NCBI RefSeq assembly: GCF_020991365.1
Contig: NZ_JAJLRA010000001.1
Location: 486,142-550,141 of the forward strand
Source: Streptacidiphilus sp. ASG 303
GTDB taxonomy: Bacteria; Actinomycetota; Actinomycetes; Streptomycetales; Streptomycetaceae
Length of the DNA: 64,000 nucleotides
Direction: 5' to 3'
Shown: piece after piece, positions 54,375-63,570 of the stretch
Layout: each line of letters starts with the position of its first letter
Numbering within the stretch: position 1 is the stretch's first letter
The notes under the pieces: model-generated
Databases searched by the model: none
The model's input: the letters and a program-made list of their open reading frames with translations, nothing else
What the model was told of the DNA's origin: nothing
Position numbers and translations under genes: made by a program

Positions 54375-55193
54375 TCAGGCCAGCGGGTCGTCGGCGCCGT
54401 AGGGGCGCAGCCGCAGGGTGCGCGCGTCCCGCTCCACGATGTGCTCGGCGCGGGAGAGCAGCACCTCGACGCTGTCCCGCCCGACGTGGACGAAGCGGCC
54501 GGTCAGCCGGTCGAAGCGGCCGCGGGCGGCGTCCGCCAGCACCCCGACCGTGTACGGGATGCTGCCCCACTCCTGGCGGTCGGCGAACATCGGAATGCCG
54601 GCCGTCATGTCGGTGGCGACCGCGCCGGGGCTGATGTCGAGGATCACCACGCCGTGCTGCCGCAGCGAGTCGGCGATGTTGTCGCTGAGCCGGAGCAGGG
54701 CGGCCTTGGAGGTGGCGTAGGCGGTGTAGTGCCCGTCGGGGCGGACGGCGAAGCCGGAGTTGAGGTTGAGCACCCGGCCGCGACCCCGCGCGACCATGCC
54801 GGGGAGCACGGTGCGCAGCAGGTTGTAGGGCCCCCGCAGGTTGGTCTCCACCACCTGCCACCACTGGCCCGGGTCGGTCTCCCAGAGCGGCACCTCGGCA
54901 CCGTCGACCTGTCCGGCGTTGTTGACCAGCAGGTCGACGGGGCCGAGGTCGCGCTCGACGGTGCGGACGGCCTCGCGGACGGCGGCGGGCCGGGTGACGT
55001 CGGCGGAGACGACGACGCCCCGGGCGCCCTCGCGGACGCAGGCCTTCAGGGTGTCCACGAGGCGGTCGCGGGAGCGTCCCATCAGGCCGACCGCCATGCC
55101 CTCGGCGGCGAGGCCGACGGCGACCTCCCGTCCGATGCCGCGTCCGGCCCCGGTGACCAGGGCGACCTGCCCCGCCAGCGAACCCCTGTCCAT
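54375..55193 (-). CDS. SDR-family oxidoreductase
   Basis: A 272-residue classical short-chain dehydrogenase. The cofactor loop VTGAGRGIGREVA is near residue 14, NNAG follows, and the catalytic tyrosine and lysine are in YTAYATSKAALL. The serine step reads LNLNSGF. After the catalytic core, PGAVATDMTAG and a C-terminal IVERDARTLRL complete the fold. The substrate is unknown; its divergent neighbour is a 3-hydroxyacyl-CoA dehydrogenase, so a lipid-related substrate is possible. The ATG has GGAGAGG upstream. Confidence 0.9.
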   Translation of the reverse strand: MDRGSLAGQVALVTGAGRGIGREVAVGLAAEGMAVGLMGRSRDRLVDTLKACVREGARGVVVSADVTRPAAVREAVRTVERDLGPVDLLVNNAGQVDGAEVPLWETDPGQWWQVVETNLRGPYNLLRTVLPGMVARGRGRVLNLNSGFAVRPDGHYTAYATSKAALLRLSDNIADSLRQHGVVILDISPGAVATDMTAGIPMFADRQEWGSIPYTVGVLADAARGRFDRLTGRFVHVGRDSVEVLLSRAEHIVERDARTLRLRPYGADDPLA

Positions 55194-55236
55194 CGACCTC
55201 TCCTCACCGCGTCGTGCGCCCGGTCGATCCGATCAT

Positions 55237-55261
55237 CGCACAGTGTGACGGATCGTGTGCG
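55237..55261. promoter_or_regulatory. Inverted repeat between SDR and hbd genes
   Basis: CGCACA (55237-55242) and TGTGCG (55256-55261) form a 6-base inverted repeat with a 13-base centre. The centre contains GTGTGAC, also present in the caiB palindrome. It lies in the divergent promoter region. Confidence 0.3.
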
Positions 55262-55388
55262 TACCGTGGAGGGCGGCACGGGCGATGTCCCCCCGTGCCA
55301 CCGGGCGGAGTAACGTCAGGTCGGCAGCACGGCCCGGCACACCCCCGCCACCGCGCTGCGCCCACCGGATACGACGAAAGGCAAGTGT

Positions 55389-56258
55389 GTGAGCGGCATC
55401 GGACGCGTCGGCGTGGTCGGCTGCGGCCTCATGGGCTCGGGCATCGCGGAGGTCTTCGCCCGCGCGGGCCTGGACGTGCTGGTCGCCGAGGCGAGCGGTG
55501 AGGCGCTGGAGATCGGCCGCACCCGGCTGACCGGCTCGCTGGACACCGCCGTCAGGCGCGGCAAGCTCGCCGAGGAGGAGCGCGACGCGGCGCTCTCCCG
55601 GATCGCGTTCACCACCGACCTGGCCGACTTCGCCGACCGCGACCTGGTCGTCGAGGCCGTGGCCGAGCGCGAGGACGTCAAGATCGCGATCTTCCAGACC
55701 CTCGACCAGGTGGTGGAGCGGCGGGACGCGATCCTGGCGTCCAACACCTCCTCCATCCCGATCGTGAAGCTCGCCGCCGCGACCAGCCGCCCCGAGCAGG
55801 TCCTGGGTCTGCACTTCTTCAACCCGGCGCCGGTGCAGAAGCTGGTCGAGGTCATCCCGACCCTCACCACCTCGCCGGAGACCGTGGCCCGCGCCGAGGC
55901 GTTCGCCGTCGAGGTGCTCGGCAAGGAGCCGATCCGGGCCCGCGACCGGGCCGGCTTCGTGGTCAACGCCCTGCTGGTGCCGTACCTGCTCTCCGCGGTG
56001 CGGATGTTCGAGTCCGGGGTGGCCACCGCCGAGGACATCGACAAGGGCATGGAGGCCGGCTGCGCCCACCCGATGGGCCCGCTGCGGCTGTGCGACCTGA
56101 TCGGCCTGGACACCATCGTCTCCATCGCGGAGTCGATGTACGACGAGTACAAGGAGCCGCTGTACGCCGCTCCCCCGGTGCTGCTGCGCATGGTCGACGC
56201 GGGCCTGCTCGGCCGCAAGTCCGGCCGCGGCTTCTACGACTACACCGCCGGGCGCTGA
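55389..56258 (+). CDS. 3-hydroxybutyryl-CoA dehydrogenase
   Basis: A 289-residue single-domain enzyme of the Hbd/PaaH type. VGVVGCGLMGSGIAEVFARAG binds NAD; LGLHFFNPAPVQKLVEVIP holds the catalytic histidine and AGFVVNALLVPYLLSAVRM the asparagine region. It ends RKSGRGFYDYTAGR as is standard. It oxidises or reduces short 3-hydroxyacyl-CoA and could feed storage-polymer, ethylmalonyl-CoA or beta-oxidation routes. GTG 55389 has GAAAGG upstream. Confidence 0.94.
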   Translation: MSGIGRVGVVGCGLMGSGIAEVFARAGLDVLVAEASGEALEIGRTRLTGSLDTAVRRGKLAEEERDAALSRIAFTTDLADFADRDLVVEAVAEREDVKIAIFQTLDQVVERRDAILASNTSSIPIVKLAAATSRPEQVLGLHFFNPAPVQKLVEVIPTLTTSPETVARAEAFAVEVLGKEPIRARDRAGFVVNALLVPYLLSAVRMFESGVATAEDIDKGMEAGCAHPMGPLRLCDLIGLDTIVSIAESMYDEYKEPLYAAPPVLLRMVDAGLLGRKSGRGFYDYTAGR

Positions 56259-56265
56259 ACCGGCG

Positions 56266-56307
56266 CCCGCGCCCCCGCCGCGCGAGGTGCGCGGCCGGGG
56301 GCGCGGG
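56266..56307. terminator. Long hairpin between hbd and the glycosidase-like gene
   Basis: A 12-base outer stem (56266-56277 with 56296-56307) and a 6-base inner stem (56278-56283 with 56289-56294) with one bulged C. It serves two convergent genes. Confidence 0.75.
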
Positions 56308-56331
56308 GGCGGGCGCGGGGGCGGGTACGGC

Positions 56332-57843
56332 TCAGGAGGCGGGCACGGCCTGGGCGTAGTGGTCCCGGACCAGGCGGGAGAACGCCTTGAGCCGGTCGCG
56401 GTGCACCGCCGTCGCGTTGTAGTGGATGTTGCCCCCCACCTGCGGGTGGCGGCCGCAGAGGTCGAGGTGGCGGGAGAGCTCCGCCGGGTCCTGCCAGGCG
56501 GCGGACTGCGACGGGTCGCCCGCGCGGTAGACGGCCTCGCCGACGTACAGCCGCACGCCGGTGCCGTCCACCTGGCGCGCCCACCAGTCGACCAGCACCC
56601 GGTAGTCGGCGGCGGCGAAGCCGATCTGCCAGTACAGCTGGGGGGCGACGTAGTCGACCCAGCCCTCGCGGATCCAGCGGCGGACGTCCGCGTACAGGTC
56701 GTCGTAGGCCTGCACCCCGGCGGTGGTCTCCGAGCCGGCAGGGTCGGCGGAGCGGTTGCGCCACACCCCGAAGGGGCTGACGCCGAACACGGCCTCCGGC
56801 CGGGTCCGCCGGACGCGGTCGTGGACCTCCTCCACCAGCAGGTCGACGTTGCGGCGGCGCCAGGCGGAGCGGCCCAGCCCGCCGCCGTGGGCGTCGTAGG
56901 CGGCGTCGTCGTCGAAGCGCTGTCCCTTGACCGGGTACGGGTAGAAGTAGTCGTCGAAGTGGAGCCCGTCCAACGGGTAGCGATCGACCGCGTCCAGGAC
57001 CGACTCCACGACGTGCTCCCGCACCTCGGGCACGCCCGGGTCGTAATAGAGCCTCCCCCCGTGGCGGACCACCCAGTCGGGGTTGCGGCGGGCCGGGTGG
57101 GCGGGGTGCAGCGCGTCGAGGCGGTCGTCGGTGCTGATCCGGTAGGGGTTGCACCAGGCGTGCAGCTGCAGGCCGCGGCGGTGGGCCTCCTCGACGGCGG
57201 TGCCCAGCGGGTCCCAGCCGGGATCGCGGCCCTGGGTGCCCGTCAGGTACTTCGACCAGGGCTCGCAGGGGGACGGCCAGAAGGCGTCGGCGGTGGGCCT
57301 GACCTGGAGGAAGACCGCGTTGAGGCGGTTGCGGACGGCCATGTCGAGGATGCCGGCGAGCTCGGCGTACTGGGCGTCGGCGCTCAGGCCGGACTTGGAC
57401 GGCCAGTCCGTGTTGGCGACGCTCGCCGCCCACAGGCCGCGCATCTGCGGACCGTCGGAGCGGTGGCGCGGCGGACGGCGGCGGGCCGGCCGCGGTGCGG
57501 GGCGTGCGGCCGCGGCGGTCGCAGCGGTCGCGGCGGCGGGCCCGGCGGACCCGGTGGCCAGCAGGAGGCCGACGGCGGCGGCCGCGCCCGAGGCGAACAG
57601 CCCGCGGCGGGTCGGGCCGGCCGGCCGCGCACCGCCCTCGGTCCGCGCCCCGTCCCCGGTCCCCGCCTGCGCACGGCCCTGTGCACGGGTACGTCGACCG
57701 GCGTCCGTTCCTGACCTGACGCCCGTTCCTGACCTGGCGTCCGTGCCGGACCCGGCGTCCGGCGCGGCCCCGGTTCCCGTTGCGGCTGCGGCGTCCGTTC
57801 CCGCTCCGGCTGCGGCGTCCGCTCCCGTGGAGTGCGGTGGCAT
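56332..57843 (-). CDS. Tat-exported glycosyl hydrolase-like protein (GHL10/YngK)
   Basis: A 503-residue protein. The C-terminal 370 residues match the GHL10 family, with RGLWAASVANTDWPSK, LNAVFLQVRPTADAFW, PLDGLHFDDYFYPYP and DYVAPQLYWQIGF, a predicted TIM barrel glycosidase often linked to the cell wall. The Tat motif TRRGLFASGAAAAVG is near residue 78, preceded by an unusual Gly/Thr/Asp/Arg-rich stretch of repeats. No in-frame start exists closer to the Tat motif, so the long leader seems real. ATG 57843 has GGGGGAA upstream. Confidence 0.87.
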   Translation of the reverse strand: MPPHSTGADAAAGAGTDAAAATGTGAAPDAGSGTDARSGTGVRSGTDAGRRTRAQGRAQAGTGDGARTEGGARPAGPTRRGLFASGAAAAVGLLLATGSAGPAAATAATAAAARPAPRPARRRPPRHRSDGPQMRGLWAASVANTDWPSKSGLSADAQYAELAGILDMAVRNRLNAVFLQVRPTADAFWPSPCEPWSKYLTGTQGRDPGWDPLGTAVEEAHRRGLQLHAWCNPYRISTDDRLDALHPAHPARRNPDWVVRHGGRLYYDPGVPEVREHVVESVLDAVDRYPLDGLHFDDYFYPYPVKGQRFDDDAAYDAHGGGLGRSAWRRRNVDLLVEEVHDRVRRTRPEAVFGVSPFGVWRNRSADPAGSETTAGVQAYDDLYADVRRWIREGWVDYVAPQLYWQIGFAAADYRVLVDWWARQVDGTGVRLYVGEAVYRAGDPSQSAAWQDPAELSRHLDLCGRHPQVGGNIHYNATAVHRDRLKAFSRLVRDHYAQAVPAS

Positions 57844-57920
57844 GGTTCCCCCGGTCCTGGGCGGTGTCTCCGTCGTCGCATGGTCCGTCGGCGGGCGGCC
57901 GGGGGGCAATCCGCCGCACG

Positions 57921-57955
57921 GGTGCGCCCCGGAGTTCACTCCTCCGGGGCGCACC
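57921..57955 (-). terminator. Terminator after the S8 peptidase gene
   Basis: Perfect 14-base arms (57921-57934 and 57942-57955) with a 7-base loop, about 30 bases after the peptidase stop codon. Confidence 0.75.
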
Positions 57956-57986
57956 GGTGTGCACCGGGACGGCGCCTCACGCGGGG

Positions 57987-59519
57987 TCAGCCGGTGACGG
58001 CCCGGTAGGCGTCGACCATGCCGTGGCCGTAGAAGCCGTTGTAGGACGCGGTCCCCTCGCAGACGGCGTCGGCGGTGCCGTCGCTGTTGATGTCGTACGG
58101 GGACGGGCAGGCCACCGGGTCGGCCTCGCGCTCCAGCAGGCCGGCGATGACGTGCGGGGAGGCGCCGGGGTGGGTGCTCTTCAGCAGCGCCGCGACGCCG
58201 GCCACGTGCGGGGAGGCCATCGAGGTGCCGTTGAGGTAGGCGTAGCCGCCGCCCGGCATGGTGGAGAGGATGCCGCCGCTGGTGGCCGGGGCCTGCGGGG
58301 GCTGGTAGGCGGTGCGGTCGCCGCCGGGGGCGGTGACGTCGATGACGTTGCGGCCGAAGTTGGAGTACGACGACTTCAGGTTCTTCGCGCCGGTGGCCGA
58401 CACCGTCACCACGTCCGGCAGGGCGGCGGGGAGGTCCAGGCAGGCGTGCGGGTTGACCGTGCGGGTGACGGCGGTGCCGTCGTCGGGGCTGGTGGCGTCG
58501 TCGATCGTCCGGGAGAGGTCCCAGCGCTCGTTGCCGGCGGCGGCGACGTTGAGGGTGCCGCGGCCGGTGGCGTACGCGGCGGCGCGGCGCACCGACTGCA
58601 CGATCGCCTTCTGGTCCGGGTCCTCCAGGCAGTTGAAGTACCACGGATCGATGTAGTAGCTGTTGTTGGTCACGTCGACGTGGTGCTCGCCGGCCCAGAC
58701 GAAGCCGCAGACCACGGCCTCCGGGTAGAAGAAGCTCCCGGTCGGCTCGGACACCTTGATGGCCGCGACCCGGACGCCGGGCGCGACACCGGTGACGCCC
58801 AGGCCGTTGCGGGCGGCGGCGATGGTGCCGGCGACGTGGGTGCCGTGGTAGTAGCCGGGGGCGCCGGTGGTGGGCCGCCAGGCGCCGGCGGTGGTGTCGG
58901 GGGCGCCGGAGACGCAGTTGACGGAGTCGGCGGCGTCGAAGTTGGGTGCCAGGTCGGGGTGGGTGTCGTCGACACCGGTGTCCACCACGCCGACGAGGAC
59001 GCTGCGGCTTCCGGGGTTCACGGCCTGGGCCCGGTCGGCCCCGATGGTGCGGATGTCCCACTGGAGGGGCTCCAGGGGCTCCGCGCCGGCGGGGGCGGCG
59101 TCGGAGGCCCGCTCGGCCTCCTGGGCGCCGAGGGAGACCGGGTCGGTCTCCAGGGCGGGGGTGAGCGGGGCGGTGCGGGTGGCGCCGACGGAGTCGAAGA
59201 GGTGGGTGGCGCGCAGGGTGGCGGCGAACGCGGGGTTCGCGGAGTGCGCGACCACCACGCCTATCTGCTCGTACGCGTGGACCACGGTGCCGCCGGCGCG
59301 GGCGATCTGCGCCTCGGCGGTGAGGGCGGCGTCGTGGCCGGTTCCGGTGTTGACGACGTAGCTGAGCAGCGGGCCGTCGGCGGCCTGCGGTTCGGCGGCC
59401 CGGGCGCCGGCCGGCAGTGCGGTGAGGGCCGCGGCCGTGGTGAGGCCGATCAGCGCGGAGGCGGTGCGCCGGTACCGGGTGGGGGCCGGGCGCAGCCGTG
59501 CGAGAGAGCGCAGGTCCAT
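57987..59519 (-). CDS. Secreted subtilisin-like S8 peptidase
   Basis: A 510-residue serine protease. A 42-residue signal (ending PAGARAAE) and a propeptide-like region (about 45-150) precede the catalytic domain. The triad is D180 in VVDTGVDDTHPDL, H225 in YYHGTHVAGTIAA and S433 in NGTSMASPHVAG, with the oxyanion asparagine in AAAGNERWD. VNCV, VVCG, FNCLED, HACLD and VACPSPYD suggest several disulfides. The end GFYGHGMVDAYRAV is typical. No anchor is present, so it is released outside the cell. ATG 59519 has TGGAGA upstream. Confidence 0.94.
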   Translation of the reverse strand: MDLRSLARLRPAPTRYRRTASALIGLTTAAALTALPAGARAAEPQAADGPLLSYVVNTGTGHDAALTAEAQIARAGGTVVHAYEQIGVVVAHSANPAFAATLRATHLFDSVGATRTAPLTPALETDPVSLGAQEAERASDAAPAGAEPLEPLQWDIRTIGADRAQAVNPGSRSVLVGVVDTGVDDTHPDLAPNFDAADSVNCVSGAPDTTAGAWRPTTGAPGYYHGTHVAGTIAAARNGLGVTGVAPGVRVAAIKVSEPTGSFFYPEAVVCGFVWAGEHHVDVTNNSYYIDPWYFNCLEDPDQKAIVQSVRRAAAYATGRGTLNVAAAGNERWDLSRTIDDATSPDDGTAVTRTVNPHACLDLPAALPDVVTVSATGAKNLKSSYSNFGRNVIDVTAPGGDRTAYQPPQAPATSGGILSTMPGGGYAYLNGTSMASPHVAGVAALLKSTHPGASPHVIAGLLEREADPVACPSPYDINSDGTADAVCEGTASYNGFYGHGMVDAYRAVTG

Positions 59520-59649
59520 GCGTGGTCTCCAGTTCGTCCGCGCAGACGGCCGCGGACCTGGTGTCCACAGCCGGGCGGATGACATGTGAAGGTAAAGCAG
59601 GGACCACGGGTCGCTCAAGGGTGCGGACGGCACACGCGCGTCCGGATAC

Positions 59650-59688
59650 GGAGCCGCCCCGTCCGGTACTCCCGGACGGGGCGGCTCC
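59650..59688 (-). terminator. Terminator of pheST
   Basis: Perfect 17-base arms (59650-59666 and 59672-59688) with loop TACTC, 26 bases after the pheT stop codon. Confidence 0.85.
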
Positions 59689-59713
59689 CGTGACGTTCCG
59701 CCGGCTCGGGCGG

Positions 59714-62242
59714 TCAGGCCCCGCGCAGGACGGCGCCGGTGCGGGCGACGGCCTCCGCCACGGCGGCGTCGCGGGCCGCGGACGCCTCCTCGGCGGTCAG
59801 CGTGCGGTCCGGGGCGCGGAACCGCAGCGCGTACGCCAGCGACTTGCGCCCCTCGCCGAGCTGCTCGCCGGTGAAGACGTCGAACAGGCGCAGCGACTCC
59901 AGCAGCGGCCCGGCGCCGGCCCGCAGCGCGGCCTCGACGTCGGCGGCGGGCACGGAGGCGTCGACCACGAGGGCGACGTCCTGGGTGGCCACCGGGTAGG
60001 CCGACACGTGCGGCGCGGTGACCGGCTTCTCGCCGTCGGCGGAGAGCAGGTCGAGGTCGATCTCCATCGCGCAGGTGCGCTCCGGCAGGCGCATCGCCTT
60101 GACCACGCGCGGGTGCAGCTCGCCCGCGTGCCCGACGAGCCGCTCGGTGCCGTCGGCACCGGCCACCAGCAGGGCGGCGCAGCGGCCGGGGTGCCACGGG
60201 GCGTGCTGGTCCTGGCGGACGATCAGCTCGACCCCGGCGGCGCGGGCCACGGTGCGGCCCGCCTCGATCGCGTCCGCCCACAGGGCCGGGCGGCCCTGCC
60301 CCCACCAGCCGGCGGGCTCGCGCTCGCCGGCCAGCGCCACCGCGACGCGGCGCGGCTGGTGCGGCAGCGCGGCGTCGAGGGCGGCGAGCTCCTCGTCCGT
60401 GGGGCGGCGGTCGACGGGCGGCCGGGGGGCCGTCGTGCGCTCGTCGCGGGGACGGAAGACCAGGCCGGTCTCGAAGAGCGCCACGTCGCCGCTGCCCCGG
60501 CTGACGTTGCGGTGCAGCGTGGCGAGGAGGCCCGGCAGCAGCGTGGTGCGCAGCGCCGGCTCCTCGTGGTTGAGCGGGTTGACCAGCTTCACCGTGGTGC
60601 GGCGCGGGTCGTCCGCGTCCAGGCCGAGGGCGTCGAACGCGGCCTCGCCGAGGAACGGGTAGTTCTGCACCTCGACGTGGCCCGCGGCGGCCAGTGCCCG
60701 GCCGACGCGGCGCAGCCTGCGCTGGGCGGCGGTCAGGCCGCGGCCCGGCGGCACCTGCGGCATCCGGGAGGGCACGTTGTCGTAGCCCTCCAGCCGGATG
60801 ACCTCCTCGGCGAGGTCGTTGGGGTCGGTGAGGTCGGGGCGCCAGCTCGGCGGGACGACGGTGAGGACGTCCGTGCCGGAGACGGAGCAGCCGACCTCCT
60901 GCAGGCGCCGGGTGACGGTCTCGCGGCCGTACACCGTGCCGGCGACCCGGTCGGGGTGGTCGGCGGGGATCGCGAGGGTGCGGTCCGGCTGCGGGGCGAC
61001 GACGTCGGTGACGCCCCCGCCCGCGGTGCCGCCGGCGATGAGGACCAGCAGGTCCACGGCGCGCTGGGCGGCGGCCGGGGCGGCCTGCGGGTCGACGCCG
61101 CGCTCGAACCGCTTGGCCGCCTCGGAGGACAGCTTGTGGCGGCGGGCGGTGCGGGCGACGGAGACCGGGTCGAAGTGGGCGGCCTCGATCACCACGTCGG
61201 TGGTGCCGAGCACCTGGCCGCTCTCCGCGTCCACGGCGTGGTCGGCGATCTCGGTGGAGGCGCCGCCCATGACGCCGGCCAGGCCGATGGGGCCCGACTC
61301 GTCGCAGATGAGCAGGTCGCCGGCGTCGAGGGCGCGCTCGGCGCCGTCCAGGGTCCGCAGCTTCTCGCCGGCCCGTGCGCGGCGCACCGAGACGGTGCCG
61401 GCCAGGCGCGACCGGTCGTAGGCGTGCAGCGGCTGGCCGATCTCCAGCATCACGTAGTTGGTGACGTCGACGGTGAGCGACACCGGCCGCATGCCGGCCT
61501 TCTGCAGGCGGCGCTGCATCCAGATCGGCGAGACGGCCGACGGCTCGATGCCGCTGACCGTGCGGGCGGTGAAGCGGTCGCAGCCGGCGGCGTCCTCGAC
61601 GCGCACCGGGTACCCGTCCGCGTTGGCCTGCGGCACGTCCAGCAGCGCCGGGTCGGCGAGCGGGAGGCCGTAGGCGGTGGCGGCCTCGCGGGCGACGCCG
61701 CGCATCGACAGGCAGTAGCCGCGGTCGGGGGTGACGGCGATGTCGAGGACCTCGTCGACCAGTTCCAGCAGCTCGATCGCGTCGGTGCCGGGCACGGTCT
61801 CCCGCGGCAGCACGATGATGCCGTCGTGGTCGTCGCCCATGCCCAGCTCGCGGGCCGAGCAGATCATGCCCTCGGAGGTCTTCCCGTAGGTCTGCCGGGC
61901 GGCGATCGGGAACGGGCCGGGGAGGACGGCGCCGGGGAGGACCACGACGACCTTGTCGCCGACGGCGAAGTTCCGCGCGCCGCAGACGATGTTCTGCGGC
62001 TCACCGGTGCCGTTGGCGTCGCCGACGTCGACCTGGCAGTACCGGATCGGCTTCTTGAAGCCCGTCAGCTCCTCGATCGCCAGCACCCGGCCGACGACCA
62101 GGGGGCCCTTGAGGTCGGCGCCGAGCTGCTCGACGGTCTCGACCTCCAGGCCGGCGGCGACCAGCCTGGCGGCGACGTCGCGGCCGGTCTCGCCGGCCGG
62201 AAGGTCGACGTACTCCCGCAGCCACGAAAGCGGGACCCGCAT
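59714..62242 (-). CDS. pheT: Phenylalanyl-tRNA synthetase beta subunit
   Basis: An 842-residue subunit of the (alpha-beta)2 enzyme. It starts [15 protein letters not shown], carries the tRNA-binding EMAP-like domain (about 40-155, with [10 protein letters not shown] and NIVCGARNF), the B3/B4 editing domain, the B5 domain, the inactive catalytic-like core and the C-terminal ferredoxin-like anticodon-binding domain (about 750-842, [15 protein letters not shown]). The length is normal for actinobacteria. The ATG shares one base with the pheS stop codon, so the subunits are translationally coupled. Confidence 0.97.
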   Translation of the reverse strand: MRVPLSWLREYVDLPAGETGRDVAARLVAAGLEVETVEQLGADLKGPLVVGRVLAIEELTGFKKPIRYCQVDVGDANGTGEPQNIVCGARNFAVGDKVVVVLPGAVLPGPFPIAARQTYGKTSEGMICSARELGMGDDHDGIIVLPRETVPGTDAIELLELVDEVLDIAVTPDRGYCLSMRGVAREAATAYGLPLADPALLDVPQANADGYPVRVEDAAGCDRFTARTVSGIEPSAVSPIWMQRRLQKAGMRPVSLTVDVTNYVMLEIGQPLHAYDRSRLAGTVSVRRARAGEKLRTLDGAERALDAGDLLICDESGPIGLAGVMGGASTEIADHAVDAESGQVLGTTDVVIEAAHFDPVSVARTARRHKLSSEAAKRFERGVDPQAAPAAAQRAVDLLVLIAGGTAGGGVTDVVAPQPDRTLAIPADHPDRVAGTVYGRETVTRRLQEVGCSVSGTDVLTVVPPSWRPDLTDPNDLAEEVIRLEGYDNVPSRMPQVPPGRGLTAAQRRLRRVGRALAAAGHVEVQNYPFLGEAAFDALGLDADDPRRTTVKLVNPLNHEEPALRTTLLPGLLATLHRNVSRGSGDVALFETGLVFRPRDERTTAPRPPVDRRPTDEELAALDAALPHQPRRVAVALAGEREPAGWWGQGRPALWADAIEAGRTVARAAGVELIVRQDQHAPWHPGRCAALLVAGADGTERLVGHAGELHPRVVKAMRLPERTCAMEIDLDLLSADGEKPVTAPHVSAYPVATQDVALVVDASVPAADVEAALRAGAGPLLESLRLFDVFTGEQLGEGRKSLAYALRFRAPDRTLTAEEASAARDAAVAEAVARTGAVLRGA

Positions 62243-63363
62243 CAGATCTCCATCCCGAACGGGAGGGTGAAGCGCACGTCACCCTCGACCATGTCTCGCA
62301 TGTCCTCGACCCCGCTGCGGTTCATCAGGATCCGCTCCAGGCCGAGGCCGAAGGCGAAGCCGCTGTACCGGTCCGGGTCGATGCCGCAGGCGACCAGCAC
62401 CCGCGGGTTCACCACGCCGCAGCCGCCCAGCTCGATCCAGCCCTCGGAGGAGCAGGTGCGGCAGGGGCGGTCCGGGTTGCCGACGCTCGCGCCGCGGCAC
62501 ACGAAGCACTGCAGGTCGATCTCGGCGGACGGCTCGGTGAAGGGGAAGTAGGAGGGGCGCCAGCGCTTCTCCAGGTCGTCGCCGAACATCGCGGAGGCGA
62601 AGTGCTCCAGGGTGCCCTTGAGGTCGGCGAAGGTGATGCCCTCGTCGACCGCGAGGCCCTCGACCTGGCCGAACACCGGGGTGTGGGTGGCGTCCAGCTC
62701 GTCGGTGCGGAAGGTGCGGCCGGGGCAGACCACGTAGATCGGCGGCTCGCCGTGCAGCATGGTGCGGGCCTGCACCGGCGAGGTGTGGGTGCGCAGCACG
62801 ACCCCGGAGTCGGCGCCGCCGTCGGGCGCGGCCACCCAGAAGGTGTCCTGCATGGTGCGCGCCGGGTGGTCCGGGCCCAGGTTGAGAGCGTCGAAGTTCA
62901 GCCACTCCGCCTCGACCTCGGGGCCCTCGGCCACCGTGTAGCCCATGGCCGTGAAGGTGTCCTGGATCAGCTCGGTGAGGGTGGTCAGCGGGTGCCGGGC
63001 GCCGAGCGGCGCGCGGTCGTACGGCAGCGTGACGTCCACCGCCTCCTCGACCAGCACGCGGGCGTCCCGCTCCGCCTCCAGCTCCTCGCGGCGGCGGGCC
63101 AGGGCCTGGTTGACCGCGCCGCGGGCCTGTCCGACGCGCTTGCCGGCGTCGGCCTTGGCGTGCGGGGGCAGGGCGCCGATCTCGCGGTTGGCCAGGGCCA
63201 GCGGGGAGCGGTCGCCCGTGTGCGCGACCTTGACCGCGTGGAGCGCGTCGAGGTCGCCGGCGGCCGCGACGGCCGCCAGGGCCTCGTCGCGCATCCGCTC
63301 GACCTCTTCGGGCTTGAGGGCCTCGACCTCGACCGGGTCGTACGACTTGTTGGGTGCCGACAT
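62242..63363 (-). CDS. pheS: Phenylalanyl-tRNA synthetase alpha subunit
   Basis: A 373-residue catalytic subunit. The N-terminal coiled coil (about 20-95) is followed by class II motifs: [25 protein letters not shown] (motif 2 region), [12 protein letters not shown] and [19 protein letters not shown] (motif 3). The metal-like [20 protein letters not shown] segment is usual in this lineage. ATG 63363 has GGGAAAG 6 bases upstream. An ATG at 63510, in frame, would add 49 residues; it lies 6 bases after a good -10 and may be a leaderless start. Confidence 0.96.
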   Translation of the reverse strand: MSAPNKSYDPVEVEALKPEEVERMRDEALAAVAAAGDLDALHAVKVAHTGDRSPLALANREIGALPPHAKADAGKRVGQARGAVNQALARRREELEAERDARVLVEEAVDVTLPYDRAPLGARHPLTTLTELIQDTFTAMGYTVAEGPEVEAEWLNFDALNLGPDHPARTMQDTFWVAAPDGGADSGVVLRTHTSPVQARTMLHGEPPIYVVCPGRTFRTDELDATHTPVFGQVEGLAVDEGITFADLKGTLEHFASAMFGDDLEKRWRPSYFPFTEPSAEIDLQCFVCRGASVGNPDRPCRTCSSEGWIELGGCGVVNPRVLVACGIDPDRYSGFAFGLGLERILMNRSGVEDMRDMVEGDVRFTLPFGMEI

Positions 63364-63516
63364 CTCTATCTTTCCCGTGCTCCTGCTCGTCCGTGCTCGG
63401 GTGGGGGCGTACCGGGGTGGGTGCGGCCCGGCCCTTCCCTCAGGGTGTGGTCCGAAGGTGTGATCCGCCTGACCTCCCGCGCGGCAGCGCAGGACGCCGC
63501 GCGACGCCATCCAGCG

Positions 63517-63522
63517 AGTCTA
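63517..63522 (-). promoter_or_regulatory. -10 element of pheST
   Basis: TAGACT on the minus strand, a strong match to the Streptomyces -10. No good -35 is seen. The start site predicted 6-7 bases downstream coincides with the ATG at 63510. Confidence 0.55.
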
Positions 63523-63570
63523 GTCGCACCGGGTCGGGGGGCCGGACGGGAAGCCCGCCGGGGCGGCCGA

